Part shown: positions 40,547-48,743 of the stretch, in pieces
Position numbering within the stretch: position 1 is the stretch's first letter
Layout: every line of letters starts with the position of its first letter
Notes under the pieces: generated by a model
Told to the model about the DNA's origin: nothing
Databases searched by the model: none
Seen by the model: the letters and a program-made list of their open reading frames with translations, nothing else
Source of the DNA: Elusimicrobiota bacterium
Lineage (GTDB): Bacteria; Elusimicrobiota; Elusimicrobia; Elusimicrobiales; UBA9959
NCBI GenBank assembly: GCA_026388155.1
Contig: JAPLKI010000025.1
Coordinates: 346,931-410,930, forward strand
Reading direction: 5' to 3'
DNA: 64,000 nt
Position numbers and translations under genes: made by a program

Positions 40547-42049
40547 TCATGGCGCCACCGCCGCATTAGCAGACCCGCCGATACTCGAGAGATTAATATT
40601 ATTCGTTGCCGCAAAGTTCGTAAACTCAGCGTTGCCGTTTCCTGTTAAGGTTGAAATATCCTGCGCAGCAGTACCACCCTCCCCTATGCCGGAGTAAGCC
40701 GCGTAGGCCTGATACATAAGGATGGCGCCGACCCCCATGTAGATCATACCCGTCATTTTCTGGTCGAGGCCCCTGAGTTTCATGCCGGCTATCATAACGA
40801 AACCGGCGGCCACGCAGGCGGCTATGCAGCAGTACATCGCATATGATTTCATAGACGCGTATGTAGCCATATCCCCGGCCACTTTAGCCATGCCGACGGG
40901 GCCTGCGGCGGAGTCAACGGCAGCCTGGTGCAAAGCCGCGTTGGCTTTCTTGGCGAAAATGCTGGTCGCGAAAATTAAAGCGGCGGCCAGCAGCATCCCG
41001 TACATCGCCCTGTCGGTCCATTTCTTCACCTCTGAATCGTCATTTACCGGATCCGACACTTTAGGCGGGGTGGAATTGTTGCTGTTAAGGCTGGGATCGT
41101 TCCCCTTTAAGCCGGCCCCGGCTGAAACACCGGCCCCGCCAAGGCCCGCGCCCGTACCGGCGGCGCCCGCATCCCCTGTGCCGGTATTCCCGCCATCAAA
41201 AGGTTGTGAAGCCTCAGTTCTCGACCCGCTCGCGTTGGTCGAGTAGGCAGCTTTGGAGCCCATCTTGCCGGCGTATTTGGCCTGTCCAAAGGCGCCTTTT
41301 TTGTTAAAATTCGGCACCGTGTATTTTGGGGAATTGCCGACCCTTGAGGCCAGGGAGCCGTTCATGGCTGAGCTTTTGCCCGTGCCGGCCGGCGGCCTGT
41401 AAACGGAAGCGAACTGATTTCCTATGCCGCTTGAAAGCCCGCCGCCGTCCTGCATCCTGGGGATAGTGGTACCTGAAGCGCCGCCACCGCCACCGCCGCC
41501 CTTTGAACCGAAGCCCGGGGCTGCCTGCAATTTTGGCGCTCCGGCTCCCGCAGCGTCAGCGCCTGAAGCGCCAGCCGCATAATTATTATCCACGGCCGGA
41601 GCCTCGGCTGAAGCATCAGCTGAAGCGTCCTTGCCCGATTTATCTCCCGCCCCGTCGGGCGAGCCGCCCAGGCCGTCTTTTTTGGCCTGCTCCCTGAACA
41701 TATCCAGGCTGGATATGTCACCCGACGCCGAATTCCTGTTAGCCCTTTCCATGCCGGCTTTTTGCGACTCTTCCTCTAAATAGCTGTTCTGGAACAACTG
41801 AGGCGTGTAAACGGATTTGGAGGACGAACCGACAAAGTTATAGATCACACCCACTCCGGCGGCTATGGTGGCCCCGCCAAGCACCACGCCCAATATACCG
41901 GCCTTGGTGGCGAACAATCCGCCTATGCCTCCGGCGGAACCAAGCCCCGAAGAAGCGCCGCCCATAGCCGATGAGCCGCCCCTGAAAAGCCCGGAAAGGG
42001 CCGACCAGAACCCGCCTTTCTTTTCTTCTTTGTCATTTTGAGAGTTCAT
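40547..42049 (-). CDS. six-gene cluster, protein 3: polytopic Gly/Ala-rich membrane protein
   Basis: AAAGGAG before the ATG at 42049 sets the start and gives 500 residues. One transmembrane helix lies at about 50-75 (GILGVVLGGATIAAGVGVIY), followed by SLDMFREQAKKDG near 120, a glycine run (eight Gly) near 190, DPSLNSNNSTPPKVSDP near 335 (nearly the same in protein 2) and C-terminal helices about 350-450 (MTGMIYMGVGAILMYQAYAAY). It ends in a Ser/Asn/Ala-rich tail. The shared motifs show common ancestry with proteins 2, 4 and 5. Confidence 0.65.
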   Translation of the reverse strand: MNSQNDKEEKKGGFWSALSGLFRGGSSAMGGASSGLGSAGGIGGLFATKAGILGVVLGGATIAAGVGVIYNFVGSSSKSVYTPQLFQNSYLEEESQKAGMERANRNSASGDISSLDMFREQAKKDGLGGSPDGAGDKSGKDASADASAEAPAVDNNYAAGASGADAAGAGAPKLQAAPGFGSKGGGGGGGASGTTIPRMQDGGGLSSGIGNQFASVYRPPAGTGKSSAMNGSLASRVGNSPKYTVPNFNKKGAFGQAKYAGKMGSKAAYSTNASGSRTEASQPFDGGNTGTGDAGAAGTGAGLGGAGVSAGAGLKGNDPSLNSNNSTPPKVSDPVNDDSEVKKWTDRAMYGMLLAAALIFATSIFAKKANAALHQAAVDSAAGPVGMAKVAGDMATYASMKSYAMYCCIAACVAAGFVMIAGMKLRGLDQKMTGMIYMGVGAILMYQAYAAYSGIGEGGTAAQDISTLTGNGNAEFTNFAATNNINLSSIGGSANAAVAP

Positions 42050-42104
42050 AAATTTCTCCTTTAAATCCGGCGCACATATCGCTTGCAACTCACGGCGTCA
42101 AGCT

Positions 42105-43121
42105 TCAGCAGGGTTTCCCGGTTGTCTGATTGTACTGCCCCGGGGTACAGCCTACAGGCTTCTGCTGGTAGTCGGGATTAATGGCCATGGCCATCGACTG
42201 GCCTATAGCGCCGAACACCGACCCGAGCGTAGCCTGTATGATCATCTGCAGTATCATCTTCTTCATTTCTTCGTCGGTATTATCTTCTTTCGGCTTCGAC
42301 ACTTCGGGAGGCTTGCTCTTATTGGAATTCAGACTGGGGTCGCTCTTTTTCAGGTCCTGAGCGGCCTGGCCCAAAGCAAGGCCCGAAGAAGCCGCGCCGT
42401 TCTCCAACCCCGTGTTAAGATCCGAAGTATCGGCCTTGGCGCTTTTTTCAAAAGCCGTGGTGGCGCCACCCTTGGCCGCATCCATGTTGTTGGTTTTGGC
42501 GGCCAGCTGGCTTTTATCCGCGGCATTGCCCAGCATGGCCAGCAGCACGCCTTTGTTAGCGGGGGGGGCTTTTACAGGTTTCAGATCGCCGGCCGGGGCG
42601 ATGTCCGCTTTGGCGCTTCCATTGCCGAAGAATTTATTATGCGCGCCGCCCGTGGACATGGAATTTGCATTGCCGGCCGTGATCGAGGCCTGCGGAGTAA
42701 GCTTCGCGCCGCCCGCGCCAGGCCTGGGAGCCGGCGCCGCGGCTGAGGCTGAAAATTTGCCGGACAAATCAGGCGCCTGTGCTTCGGCTGAAGCGCTTTT
42801 ATCCGCGGCCTGCGCGTCTTCCGTGTCGGAACCGGACTGGAAAAGCGAAGACGCCATACTTTCGCCGGAAGTCGCAGGATTATCCGTCATTTCTCCGCTT
42901 AAAGGCGAGCCGGGGGCCCCGCCCTCCGAAGGGATACCCTCGCCCAAAGCGCCTATATCGGATACCCTGGATTTAAAAGGATTGCCGGAAGCGGCGGAAG
43001 AGTCAAGAGAAGAATTACTCATGAGCGGCAACGAAATCCACGCGATAAGGATGAGAATCGCGATAATGCCGCCTACAAGGTACTGAGCGGACTTGGATTT
43101 TTTGTTTTGTATCCGTATCAT
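42105..43121 (-). CDS. six-gene cluster, protein 2: bitopic Ser/Ala-rich membrane protein
   Basis: The ATG at 43121 follows GAGAGGGG and gives 338 residues; a longer upstream frame lacks a ribosome site. One transmembrane helix lies at about 13-32 (VGGIIAILILIAWISLPLM). The middle is Ala/Ser/Gly-rich. DPSLNSNKSKPPEVSKP at about 265 is almost the same as in protein 3, and is followed by a hydrophobic segment (MILQMIIQATLGSVFGAIG). The end CTPGQYNQTTGKPC has two cysteines, as if for a disulfide. A strong promoter is at 43288-43316. Confidence 0.6.
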   Translation of the reverse strand: MIRIQNKKSKSAQYLVGGIIAILILIAWISLPLMSNSSLDSSAASGNPFKSRVSDIGALGEGIPSEGGAPGSPLSGEMTDNPATSGESMASSLFQSGSDTEDAQAADKSASAEAQAPDLSGKFSASAAAPAPRPGAGGAKLTPQASITAGNANSMSTGGAHNKFFGNGSAKADIAPAGDLKPVKAPPANKGVLLAMLGNAADKSQLAAKTNNMDAAKGGATTAFEKSAKADTSDLNTGLENGAASSGLALGQAAQDLKKSDPSLNSNKSKPPEVSKPKEDNTDEEMKKMILQMIIQATLGSVFGAIGQSMAMAINPDYQQKPVGCTPGQYNQTTGKPC

Positions 43122-43287
43122 AACCCCTCTCTTTTTCCAGCCACCCGGCAACGACCGCCGGTGACACAGGAGGAAACCGCATACTTTATTCCACTCAACC
43201 GGTTCAAACCCAGAACGCACAAACAACTATAAACTTTCCTTGACACAATTACTGGAATGTTCAAGGCAAAGTTCCGACCGCAAATAT

Positions 43288-43316
43288 GTTATAGCAGAAA
43301 ACACTTGACTTGTCAA
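43288..43316 (-). promoter_or_regulatory. strong sigma-70 promoter of cluster gene 2
   Basis: Minus-strand TTGACA (43311-43316) and TATAAC (43288-43293) are 17 bp apart with an extended -10 TGC. GGGCCC is directly upstream of the -35, as in the promoter at 44718-44746. Confidence 0.75.
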
Positions 43317-43404
43317 GGGCCCGGCCTACCACCCACACGCCGCATATACGGGGGCTTTTCGGCGTTTTTTTGTCAGACTCTGCCAAAACGATCATCCCTT
43401 CCGG

Positions 43405-44613
43405 CTACTTACAGGGGTTTTTACATTCCCACAGTGTATCGGTATACTTGCTCACGCTACCATTGACTGTATCCTCTCCGGATACTGTGACCTTCCAGCC
43501 ATCATTGGTCCTCACAAGAGGATACGGCGGCGGATTATCTTTGAATGAGCCCGCACCACCGGGGTACTCACATGGCGGCTCGCAGCAAGCAGTCGGCTTA
43601 TTCGCCATCTGGGTCGCCTGTGCGGGAGGCGCGGAATTTGCGTCCCCTCCTTCAGGGGCCTGGGCGCCCAGCTTATTGGCCATGGGGCTGAACATGGAAT
43701 TCGCCAGACCGGATGTGGGATTTGCAGCGTCTTTGGCGGCCTCTTTCATCTTATTAAGGGCGGGATCGTTAGCCTCAGCCGATTTGTCCCTTGTAGGGGG
43801 ACTCACTTCCCCGGGTTTAAGAGATTTTGCCCCGGTCATTTTAAGGCTGTCAATTTCACCGCTTTTTATAGTGTCAAGCTTGGCCAGGCCGCTTTTTCCG
43901 TAAGCAAGCCCCGACGCCGAACCGGCATTCCCCACCCCGAAGCTTTGTCCCCATTTGGTTTTGGCTTCCATGGCGGAAGAACTTCTAAGGGCGTCTCCAA
44001 GAAAAGCCCGTGAATTTCGCAAAGACGAAAGAGTGCCGCTTTTCGCGCCCTGACCCTTGGCGCCGAATGCGCCCGCCTTTGAAATACTCACATTGCCGGA
44101 GTCGTCTTCGGAACCGAACCTGGAAAGCCCGGATGAAGATTTAGTCTCCGCGCCGCCTACGGAGCCAAGGCCGGAACCTTTACCCGCCATTCTGGGGACG
44201 GAAGCGCCGGAAGCCAGCGAGGCCGAAGGATAACGATTCCCCGGAGAATTCGGCGTCGGCCCGCTTTTATCCATCCAGTCCGAAATCTCCGACGCCAAAT
44301 CGGACACGGAAGAGGCAAGCTCCCTAGCCAGGCTTCTTTTCTGAGCGTCCTGCGACAACTCGGGCTCATCCGAGACAAAACCGAGGTTCTTCATGAAAGC
44401 GGTCACTCCGGCCCTGGCCTCGGCGCCATAGGAAAAGTTCTGCGTCTTATTGTCTTTTAGATCTTCCGCGCCCTGGATCACGAAAAAAAGAAAAATCCCG
44501 CCGCCGCAAAGAAGGAAGGCCAGCAGGGATACTATAAGCGCCTTTTTTCTGCCTCCGTCGTGCCGGCGGTCTCTGGCGCTGTCATCCGGCCTGCCCTTGT
44601 CGTTTTCAGCCAT
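43405..44613 (-). CDS. six-gene cluster, protein 1: bitopic membrane protein with Cys-rich C-terminus
   Basis: The first gene of the cluster encodes 402 residues. A charged N-terminus (DDSARDRRHDGGRKK) precedes one transmembrane helix at about 25-46 (ALIVSLLAFLLCGGGIFLFF). The central part is Gly/Ser/Ala-rich like the other members (SKAGAFGAKGQGAKSG; NDPALNKMKEA, a weaker form of the DPSLN motif). The C-terminal 60 residues hold five cysteines (CCEPPC, WECKNPC) around a small domain (GWKVTVSGEDTVNGSV). The C-terminal part is predicted periplasmic, likely disulfide-stabilised. Confidence 0.6.
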   Translation of the reverse strand: MAENDKGRPDDSARDRRHDGGRKKALIVSLLAFLLCGGGIFLFFVIQGAEDLKDNKTQNFSYGAEARAGVTAFMKNLGFVSDEPELSQDAQKRSLARELASSVSDLASEISDWMDKSGPTPNSPGNRYPSASLASGASVPRMAGKGSGLGSVGGAETKSSSGLSRFGSEDDSGNVSISKAGAFGAKGQGAKSGTLSSLRNSRAFLGDALRSSSAMEAKTKWGQSFGVGNAGSASGLAYGKSGLAKLDTIKSGEIDSLKMTGAKSLKPGEVSPPTRDKSAEANDPALNKMKEAAKDAANPTSGLANSMFSPMANKLGAQAPEGGDANSAPPAQATQMANKPTACCEPPCEYPGGAGSFKDNPPPYPLVRTNDGWKVTVSGEDTVNGSVSKYTDTLWECKNPCK

Positions 44614-44717
44614 ATTAATTTTCCCCCCGAAAAAGATACAAACAAAAGCACCTTACTTCCACCCCTCCCGCACCGCCGGGCGCCGGAAGCTGGAAGATAA
44701 GGAATATCCTTAATTAG

Positions 44718-44746
44718 AGTCTAGCAGAGGAAACGCTTTTTTTCAA
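44718..44746 (-). promoter_or_regulatory. sigma-70 promoter of cluster gene 1
   Basis: Minus-strand TTGAAA (44741-44746) and TAGACT (44718-44723) are 17 bp apart, with GGGCCC just upstream of the -35 and CTGC before the -10, matching the promoter of gene 2. Confidence 0.65.
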
Positions 44747-44769
44747 GGGCCCATTCCTGTGACTTGCAA

Positions 44770-45945
44770 CTAACTATCCTTTAATCCTTTATGTCTGAGC
44801 GCTATGGCGGCGGCCAGATCGTCTATTTTTTTCAAGTCATCTTCTTTCGGCAGGCCTTTTACCATTACTGGCGGAAGTATTTCAACCTTTAAATTCGTCA
44901 GCATACCCGCCAGCGTTTCAACCGCTTTGCCCCCCCAGCCGTAAGAACCGATAACGGAAATAAACTTTACTTTAGGCCTGAGCGCGTTCGCCAGATAGGC
45001 CCCGTAAACCGCTTTGGGATGGGGTCCCGCAAGGACCGTGGGCGTTCCTATAACAACGGTGGCGGCGTCCACCAAAGCCATGGCAACCCTCCCCTCGTCA
45101 AACTGCTCCAGGTTCAGTTTTTCCACGCTCACCCCCGCATCTTCAAGGGCGCTTACCAGACGGTTTACCAGAACATAAGTGCTTCCGTGCATTGACACAT
45201 AGGCCACAAGCGCCTTGTTTTTCGGCTCCCCGAAGGCCCAGTCTTTGTAAATGTCCAGCGCGAATTTGACATTCTTATGCACCGGACCGTGGCTGGGCGC
45301 TATGAAATTAATTTCGTATTTTGAAAGTTTTTCCAGATGCGCCTTAATGTTTGAGCGGAACGGCATCATTATCTCGGCGTAATAGCGCTTCATGGGCACA
45401 TAAACCGTATGTTCCCGCGAGAATAATTCGCCCGAGGCTAAATGCGAACCGAAAAAATCGCAAGAAAACAGAATCTTGTCTTCGCGCAGGTAAGTGCCCA
45501 TGGTCTCGGGCCAATGCACCCAGGGCAGATAAACGAATTCGAGCGTTTTGCCGCCGAGCGAAAGGGTCTCCCCGTCTTTTACCTCCATGAATTTGTCGGC
45601 GGGAATATGCAGATGGCTCATCAGAAGCTCTTTGCACTTGGGGTTTGTCACCACTTTGGCTGAAGGATATTTCTCAAGCACAAAGGGGATGGAACCCGAA
45701 TGGTCCTGCTCGGCATGATGCGCGACTATGTAGTCAAGTTTTTTAATGCCCTTCAGATAGGCAAGAAGAGCCTCTTTTTTCTCGGGGTCGGCGCAGTCAA
45801 GCAGGGCTGTTTTTTCGGAGCCCTTTACCAGATAAGCGTTATAACTGGTACCGTCAGGCAGGGGAATAAGGGAATCAAAAAGATGCCTGTTGAAATGGTT
45901 GACGCGCAGAGAATACACACCTTCTGTTATTTGAACCGGGTTCAT
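44770..45945 (-). CDS. flavodiiron protein (FprA/ROO family)
   Basis: The 391-residue protein has an N-terminal metallo-beta-lactamase domain with the diiron ligands HAEQDH (near residue 79), WVHWPE, CDFFGSH and APSHGPV, and a C-terminal flavodoxin domain (VAYVSMHGSTYVLVNRL, IGSYGWGGKAV) that binds FMN. Such enzymes reduce O2 to water or NO to N2O in the cytoplasm of anaerobes and protect against oxidative or nitrosative stress. The electron donor (rubredoxin) is not seen nearby. AGGAG precedes the ATG. Confidence 0.93.
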   Translation of the reverse strand: MNPVQITEGVYSLRVNHFNRHLFDSLIPLPDGTSYNAYLVKGSEKTALLDCADPEKKEALLAYLKGIKKLDYIVAHHAEQDHSGSIPFVLEKYPSAKVVTNPKCKELLMSHLHIPADKFMEVKDGETLSLGGKTLEFVYLPWVHWPETMGTYLREDKILFSCDFFGSHLASGELFSREHTVYVPMKRYYAEIMMPFRSNIKAHLEKLSKYEINFIAPSHGPVHKNVKFALDIYKDWAFGEPKNKALVAYVSMHGSTYVLVNRLVSALEDAGVSVEKLNLEQFDEGRVAMALVDAATVVIGTPTVLAGPHPKAVYGAYLANALRPKVKFISVIGSYGWGGKAVETLAGMLTNLKVEILPPVMVKGLPKEDDLKKIDDLAAAIALRHKGLKDS

Positions 45946-45963
45946 AAGTAACTCCTTTTATAT

Positions 45964-46050
45964 CAGGGGCTAGGGGCTGGAGGTTAGCGGTGAGGGGATG
46001 AACAAACTCCTTCCCTAAACACCTATCCCCTATACGCTCGCCCCTGCCCT
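45964..46050. repeat. heptamer-repeat array, flavodiiron-moaD spacer
   Basis: Left arm GGGGCTA, GGGGCTG, GAGGTTA; right arm CCTATCCCCTATACGC with an ACTCCTTCCCTAA centre. The moaD stop follows within three bases. Confidence 0.75.
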
Positions 46051-46052
46051 AT

Positions 46053-46331
46053 TCACCCTCCGGAAACCGGCGGAAAAACATGCAGTATGTCTCCGTCTTT
46101 TACTTTCACCCCCGCGGCTTTGCCGTTGTCAAGGATTTCGGAATTAAGGGTAAGCACGAAATAATTTTTCACCCTGCCGTCTCCGTCCAGGATCAGCTTT
46201 CGAACCTCCGGTTCTTTCAGGGCGCAGAGCTTTTCTATAAGCTCGCCAATATTTTCGCCTTCGAATTCAGCCCGTGAAATGCCAAGCCTTTTCCTGAGCG
46301 TGGTATAGATCATCACAAGCGCTTTAGCCAT
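46053..46331 (-). CDS. MoaD/ThiS-family sulfur-carrier-like protein
   Basis: The 92-residue ubiquitin-like protein ends in FPPVSGG, the C-terminal di-glycine that is adenylated and thiocarboxylated in MoaD and ThiS. A central hydrophobic strand (GRVKNYFVLTLNSEIL) and DGDILHVFPPV match the family. It might donate sulfur to molybdopterin, thiamine or another product; no moaE, moeB or thi gene lies in the window, so its partner is unknown. Confidence 0.8.
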   Translation of the reverse strand: MAKALVMIYTTLRKRLGISRAEFEGENIGELIEKLCALKEPEVRKLILDGDGRVKNYFVLTLNSEILDNGKAAGVKVKDGDILHVFPPVSGG

Positions 46332-46342
46332 TTTTCACGTCT

Positions 46343-46374
46343 CCATTTTGCATGTTTCACTTTGCATTTTGCGC
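46343..46374. repeat. short heptamer-repeat array
   Basis: Units CATTTTG, CATGTTT, CACTTTG and CATTTTG follow each other between the Mur ligase stop and the moaD Shine-Dalgarno. No second arm. Confidence 0.65.
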
Positions 46375-46378
46375 TTCT

Positions 46379-47734
46379 TCATAGCGCCTTGAAAATATCC
46401 GAAGCGAAATTGGAAAGCGTGGCGTCGCGCGCGCCCATCACCAGTATTATGCCGCCTGGTTTCATAAGCGCGGCTACAGCCGCGGGTATCTCCTCACGGC
46501 GCTGGAAAAACAGGGCTTTTATCCCTCTCCGCGAAACTTCGTCCGTCAGATCTTTTGAGGAAATGTCTTTGTTCGCCGTGCCGCCGGCGTAATAAATTTC
46601 AGGCATGACAAGAATGTCTTCCGGCGCAAGCCCCGAGGCGAAACTTTCTATCAGTTCGTTCTTTAAATGCCTGGTCGGGGTAAAACCGTGCGGCTGGTAA
46701 ACGGCTATGACACGCCTGTTTTTATCCATGTGAACGGCTTTTAAGACGGCTGCGACTTTTGCCGGGTTATGGGCGTAATCGTCTATCACCGTTATCCCTT
46801 TCTTTTCGCCTATTATTCTGAAACGGCGGTCCACGCCTTTGTAATTTCCAAGCGCGGCGGCGCATGTTGCAAGCGGCACACCAAGGCCCGCGGCGACGGT
46901 AACGGCCGCCAGGGCGTTCTCTATATTGTAAAGGCCCGGGACAGGAAGTTTAAAAGCAACCCCGTTCACCTTGAAAGAGGAACAAAAACCGCTGAAGCTT
47001 ATATCTGAAACCTTGTGCTTGCCTGTGTTAAGGCCGAACAATTCCGCTTTGGTCTTTAAACTCACGGAAGCCGGATCATCCGCGTTGACGTAAAATTTTC
47101 CGCAGTTGCCGGCGAAAACGCCGAAAATATTTTTCAATTCTTCCAGGTCCTTGTGGTCCTTGGTGATATTTAAAAGCAGGCCCGTTTTCGGCCTATACCG
47201 GGTTATGGTGCCGTCGGATTCGTCGGCCTCCACCACCAGAAGGTCCGACCCGCCCAGAAAAGCGTTGCCCGCCATGCCGCGTTCTCCGAGCGAGATCAGG
47301 GCCCCGCCGGTAATTAAACCCGGCCGGCGGCCCGCGAACTCAAGTATTTCAAATATCATGGCCACAACCGTCGACTTTCCGCTGGTTCCCGCCACGGCTA
47401 TGGTGTTATAGCGGTTGACATACGAGGCAAGCAATTCTGAACGATGGGAAATTTTAACGCCAAGGGTTTTGGCCGCGGCTATTTCAGGATTTGAATCCTC
47501 TATCGCGGTGGAGACGATAAGCTCGGAGGTAGCGGGCGAAACGGCCGAACCGTCCTGCGGGAATATTTCAATACCAAGGGACCGGAGCTTGGTTTTAAGC
47601 TCAAGGCTGCGGCCCCGGTCAAAGTCGCGGTCGGAGCCGGTAACCGGTTTCCCTTCCATGGCGGACAATTGGGCCAAAGCGCTCATGCCCACCCCGCCTA
47701 TACCTGAAAAATGAATTTTGCCGGTATTTTCCAT
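46379..47734 (-). CDS. murC: Mur ligase, UDP-N-acetylmuramate--alanine ligase-like
   Basis: The 451-residue protein has the MurC-type N-terminal Rossmann motif (FSGIGGVGMSALAQL), P-loop AGTSGKST (most MurC have GTHGKTTT), VEADESDGT, the YNIENALAA region and DDYAHNPAKV. This points to cytoplasmic ligation of L-alanine, or a whole peptide as in Mpl, to UDP-MurNAc. The altered P-loop and the absence of other mur genes nearby leave room for a paralogue with another substrate. Confidence 0.72.
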   Translation of the reverse strand: MENTGKIHFSGIGGVGMSALAQLSAMEGKPVTGSDRDFDRGRSLELKTKLRSLGIEIFPQDGSAVSPATSELIVSTAIEDSNPEIAAAKTLGVKISHRSELLASYVNRYNTIAVAGTSGKSTVVAMIFEILEFAGRRPGLITGGALISLGERGMAGNAFLGGSDLLVVEADESDGTITRYRPKTGLLLNITKDHKDLEELKNIFGVFAGNCGKFYVNADDPASVSLKTKAELFGLNTGKHKVSDISFSGFCSSFKVNGVAFKLPVPGLYNIENALAAVTVAAGLGVPLATCAAALGNYKGVDRRFRIIGEKKGITVIDDYAHNPAKVAAVLKAVHMDKNRRVIAVYQPHGFTPTRHLKNELIESFASGLAPEDILVMPEIYYAGGTANKDISSKDLTDEVSRRGIKALFFQRREEIPAAVAALMKPGGIILVMGARDATLSNFASDIFKAL

Positions 47735-47823
47735 ACAATGTCCTGGGCTTAAAAGGCAATAATAGCAAAATGGGCACCGTGCATAACACGACAGGCCGGC
47801 CTGCTGTGCTATATTTTGAAAAA

Positions 47824-48738
47824 TTATCTCCCGTCAGCCGCAAAAGCGGAACTGGAGACGCTGACGGTTACGGGCTCGCCGGCCCGCGCCCCGTACTTCC
47901 CGGAAAAATCCCCCATGTTAAGCGCGAAGGACAGCAGCCCGCGCGAATTGATATAAGCCAGGGGCGCGCCCTCCGGCACATCCCCGAACGTAGAGACAAA
48001 AGGAACGGTTAAAACGCGGCCGCCAAGATCAATCACCAGGACGCTCCCTTCAACTAATCCGCTGCGCTTGACCGCCGCGGCGTCGATATCGGTCCAGATA
48101 TTTCCGTACGGACTTTCAACGCGCAGCAATGAGCCGGTCACTGTCGCCGTTCCGGCCACCGGCGCGGGCCAATCCAGCAGCACAGGCGCGGAGATGGCCG
48201 GGCCAAGTTTGTCCAAAACCAGCGGGTCGCGCGCGAGCCGGGCCGCTACCGGGGAGTAGACGTCGCGGCCGTGAAAGGTGGAGGTGACGCTCTTGCGCAT
48301 AAAGGAACGGTTTTCAATGGAAACCATTTTTTCTATCCCAAACCGCCGCGCGGCGAGGGTAAACAGGCCGTTGTCCGGCCCCACAAAAAAATGTCCGGAT
48401 TTGGTTTTTAATACCGCGCCTTTGCGCGAGGTTCCCACTCCCGGGTCCACCACTGCGAGAAATACCGTCCCGGCGGGCCATGCGAGCGCGGAATCCGCCA
48501 GGTAAAACGCGGCCAGCCGGATGTCGTAAGGGGGGATGTTATGCGTCATGTCCACCACGACGGTTCCGGGGGATACAGATTCGATAACGCCTTTACACTG
48601 CGATACCGAATCGTCGGCGATACCGAAATCGCTTAAAAATACGATAACGGGACCATTCGCCCCGCCCCGTGCTTCGCTGCCGGGGGCGAGTGAAAATAAC
48701 AATGCGAACAGAAACGCGCTGAAATGTGCTTTTTTCAT
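47824..48738 (-). CDS. exported SAM hydroxide adenosyltransferase (DUF62/chlorinase family)
   Basis: From the ATG at 48738 the protein has 304 residues with an N-terminal signal peptide (AFLFALLFSLAPGSEA). The rest matches the SAM hydrolase/fluorinase family: VFLSDFGIADDSV, VVDMTHNIPPYD, FLAVVDPGVGTSR with catalytic Asp and Arg, FVGPDNGLFT and HGRDVYSP with the catalytic His. The known enzymes are cytoplasmic and split S-adenosylmethionine; export is odd. The start is five bases from the stop of the upstream D-aminopeptidase, so they form an operon. Confidence 0.82.
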   Translation of the reverse strand: MKKAHFSAFLFALLFSLAPGSEARGGANGPVIVFLSDFGIADDSVSQCKGVIESVSPGTVVVDMTHNIPPYDIRLAAFYLADSALAWPAGTVFLAVVDPGVGTSRKGAVLKTKSGHFFVGPDNGLFTLAARRFGIEKMVSIENRSFMRKSVTSTFHGRDVYSPVAARLARDPLVLDKLGPAISAPVLLDWPAPVAGTATVTGSLLRVESPYGNIWTDIDAAAVKRSGLVEGSVLVIDLGGRVLTVPFVSTFGDVPEGAPLAYINSRGLLSFALNMGDFSGKYGARAGEPVTVSVSSSAFAADGR

Positions 48739-48743
48739 ACTTG

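Noticed and set aside
32946-44613. Type IV secretion, conjugation or Tad system
   Set aside because: No VirB4/VirD4/TadA-type ATPase, relaxase, secretin or pilin is present among the six genes; only the general multi-helix, low-complexity look is shared.
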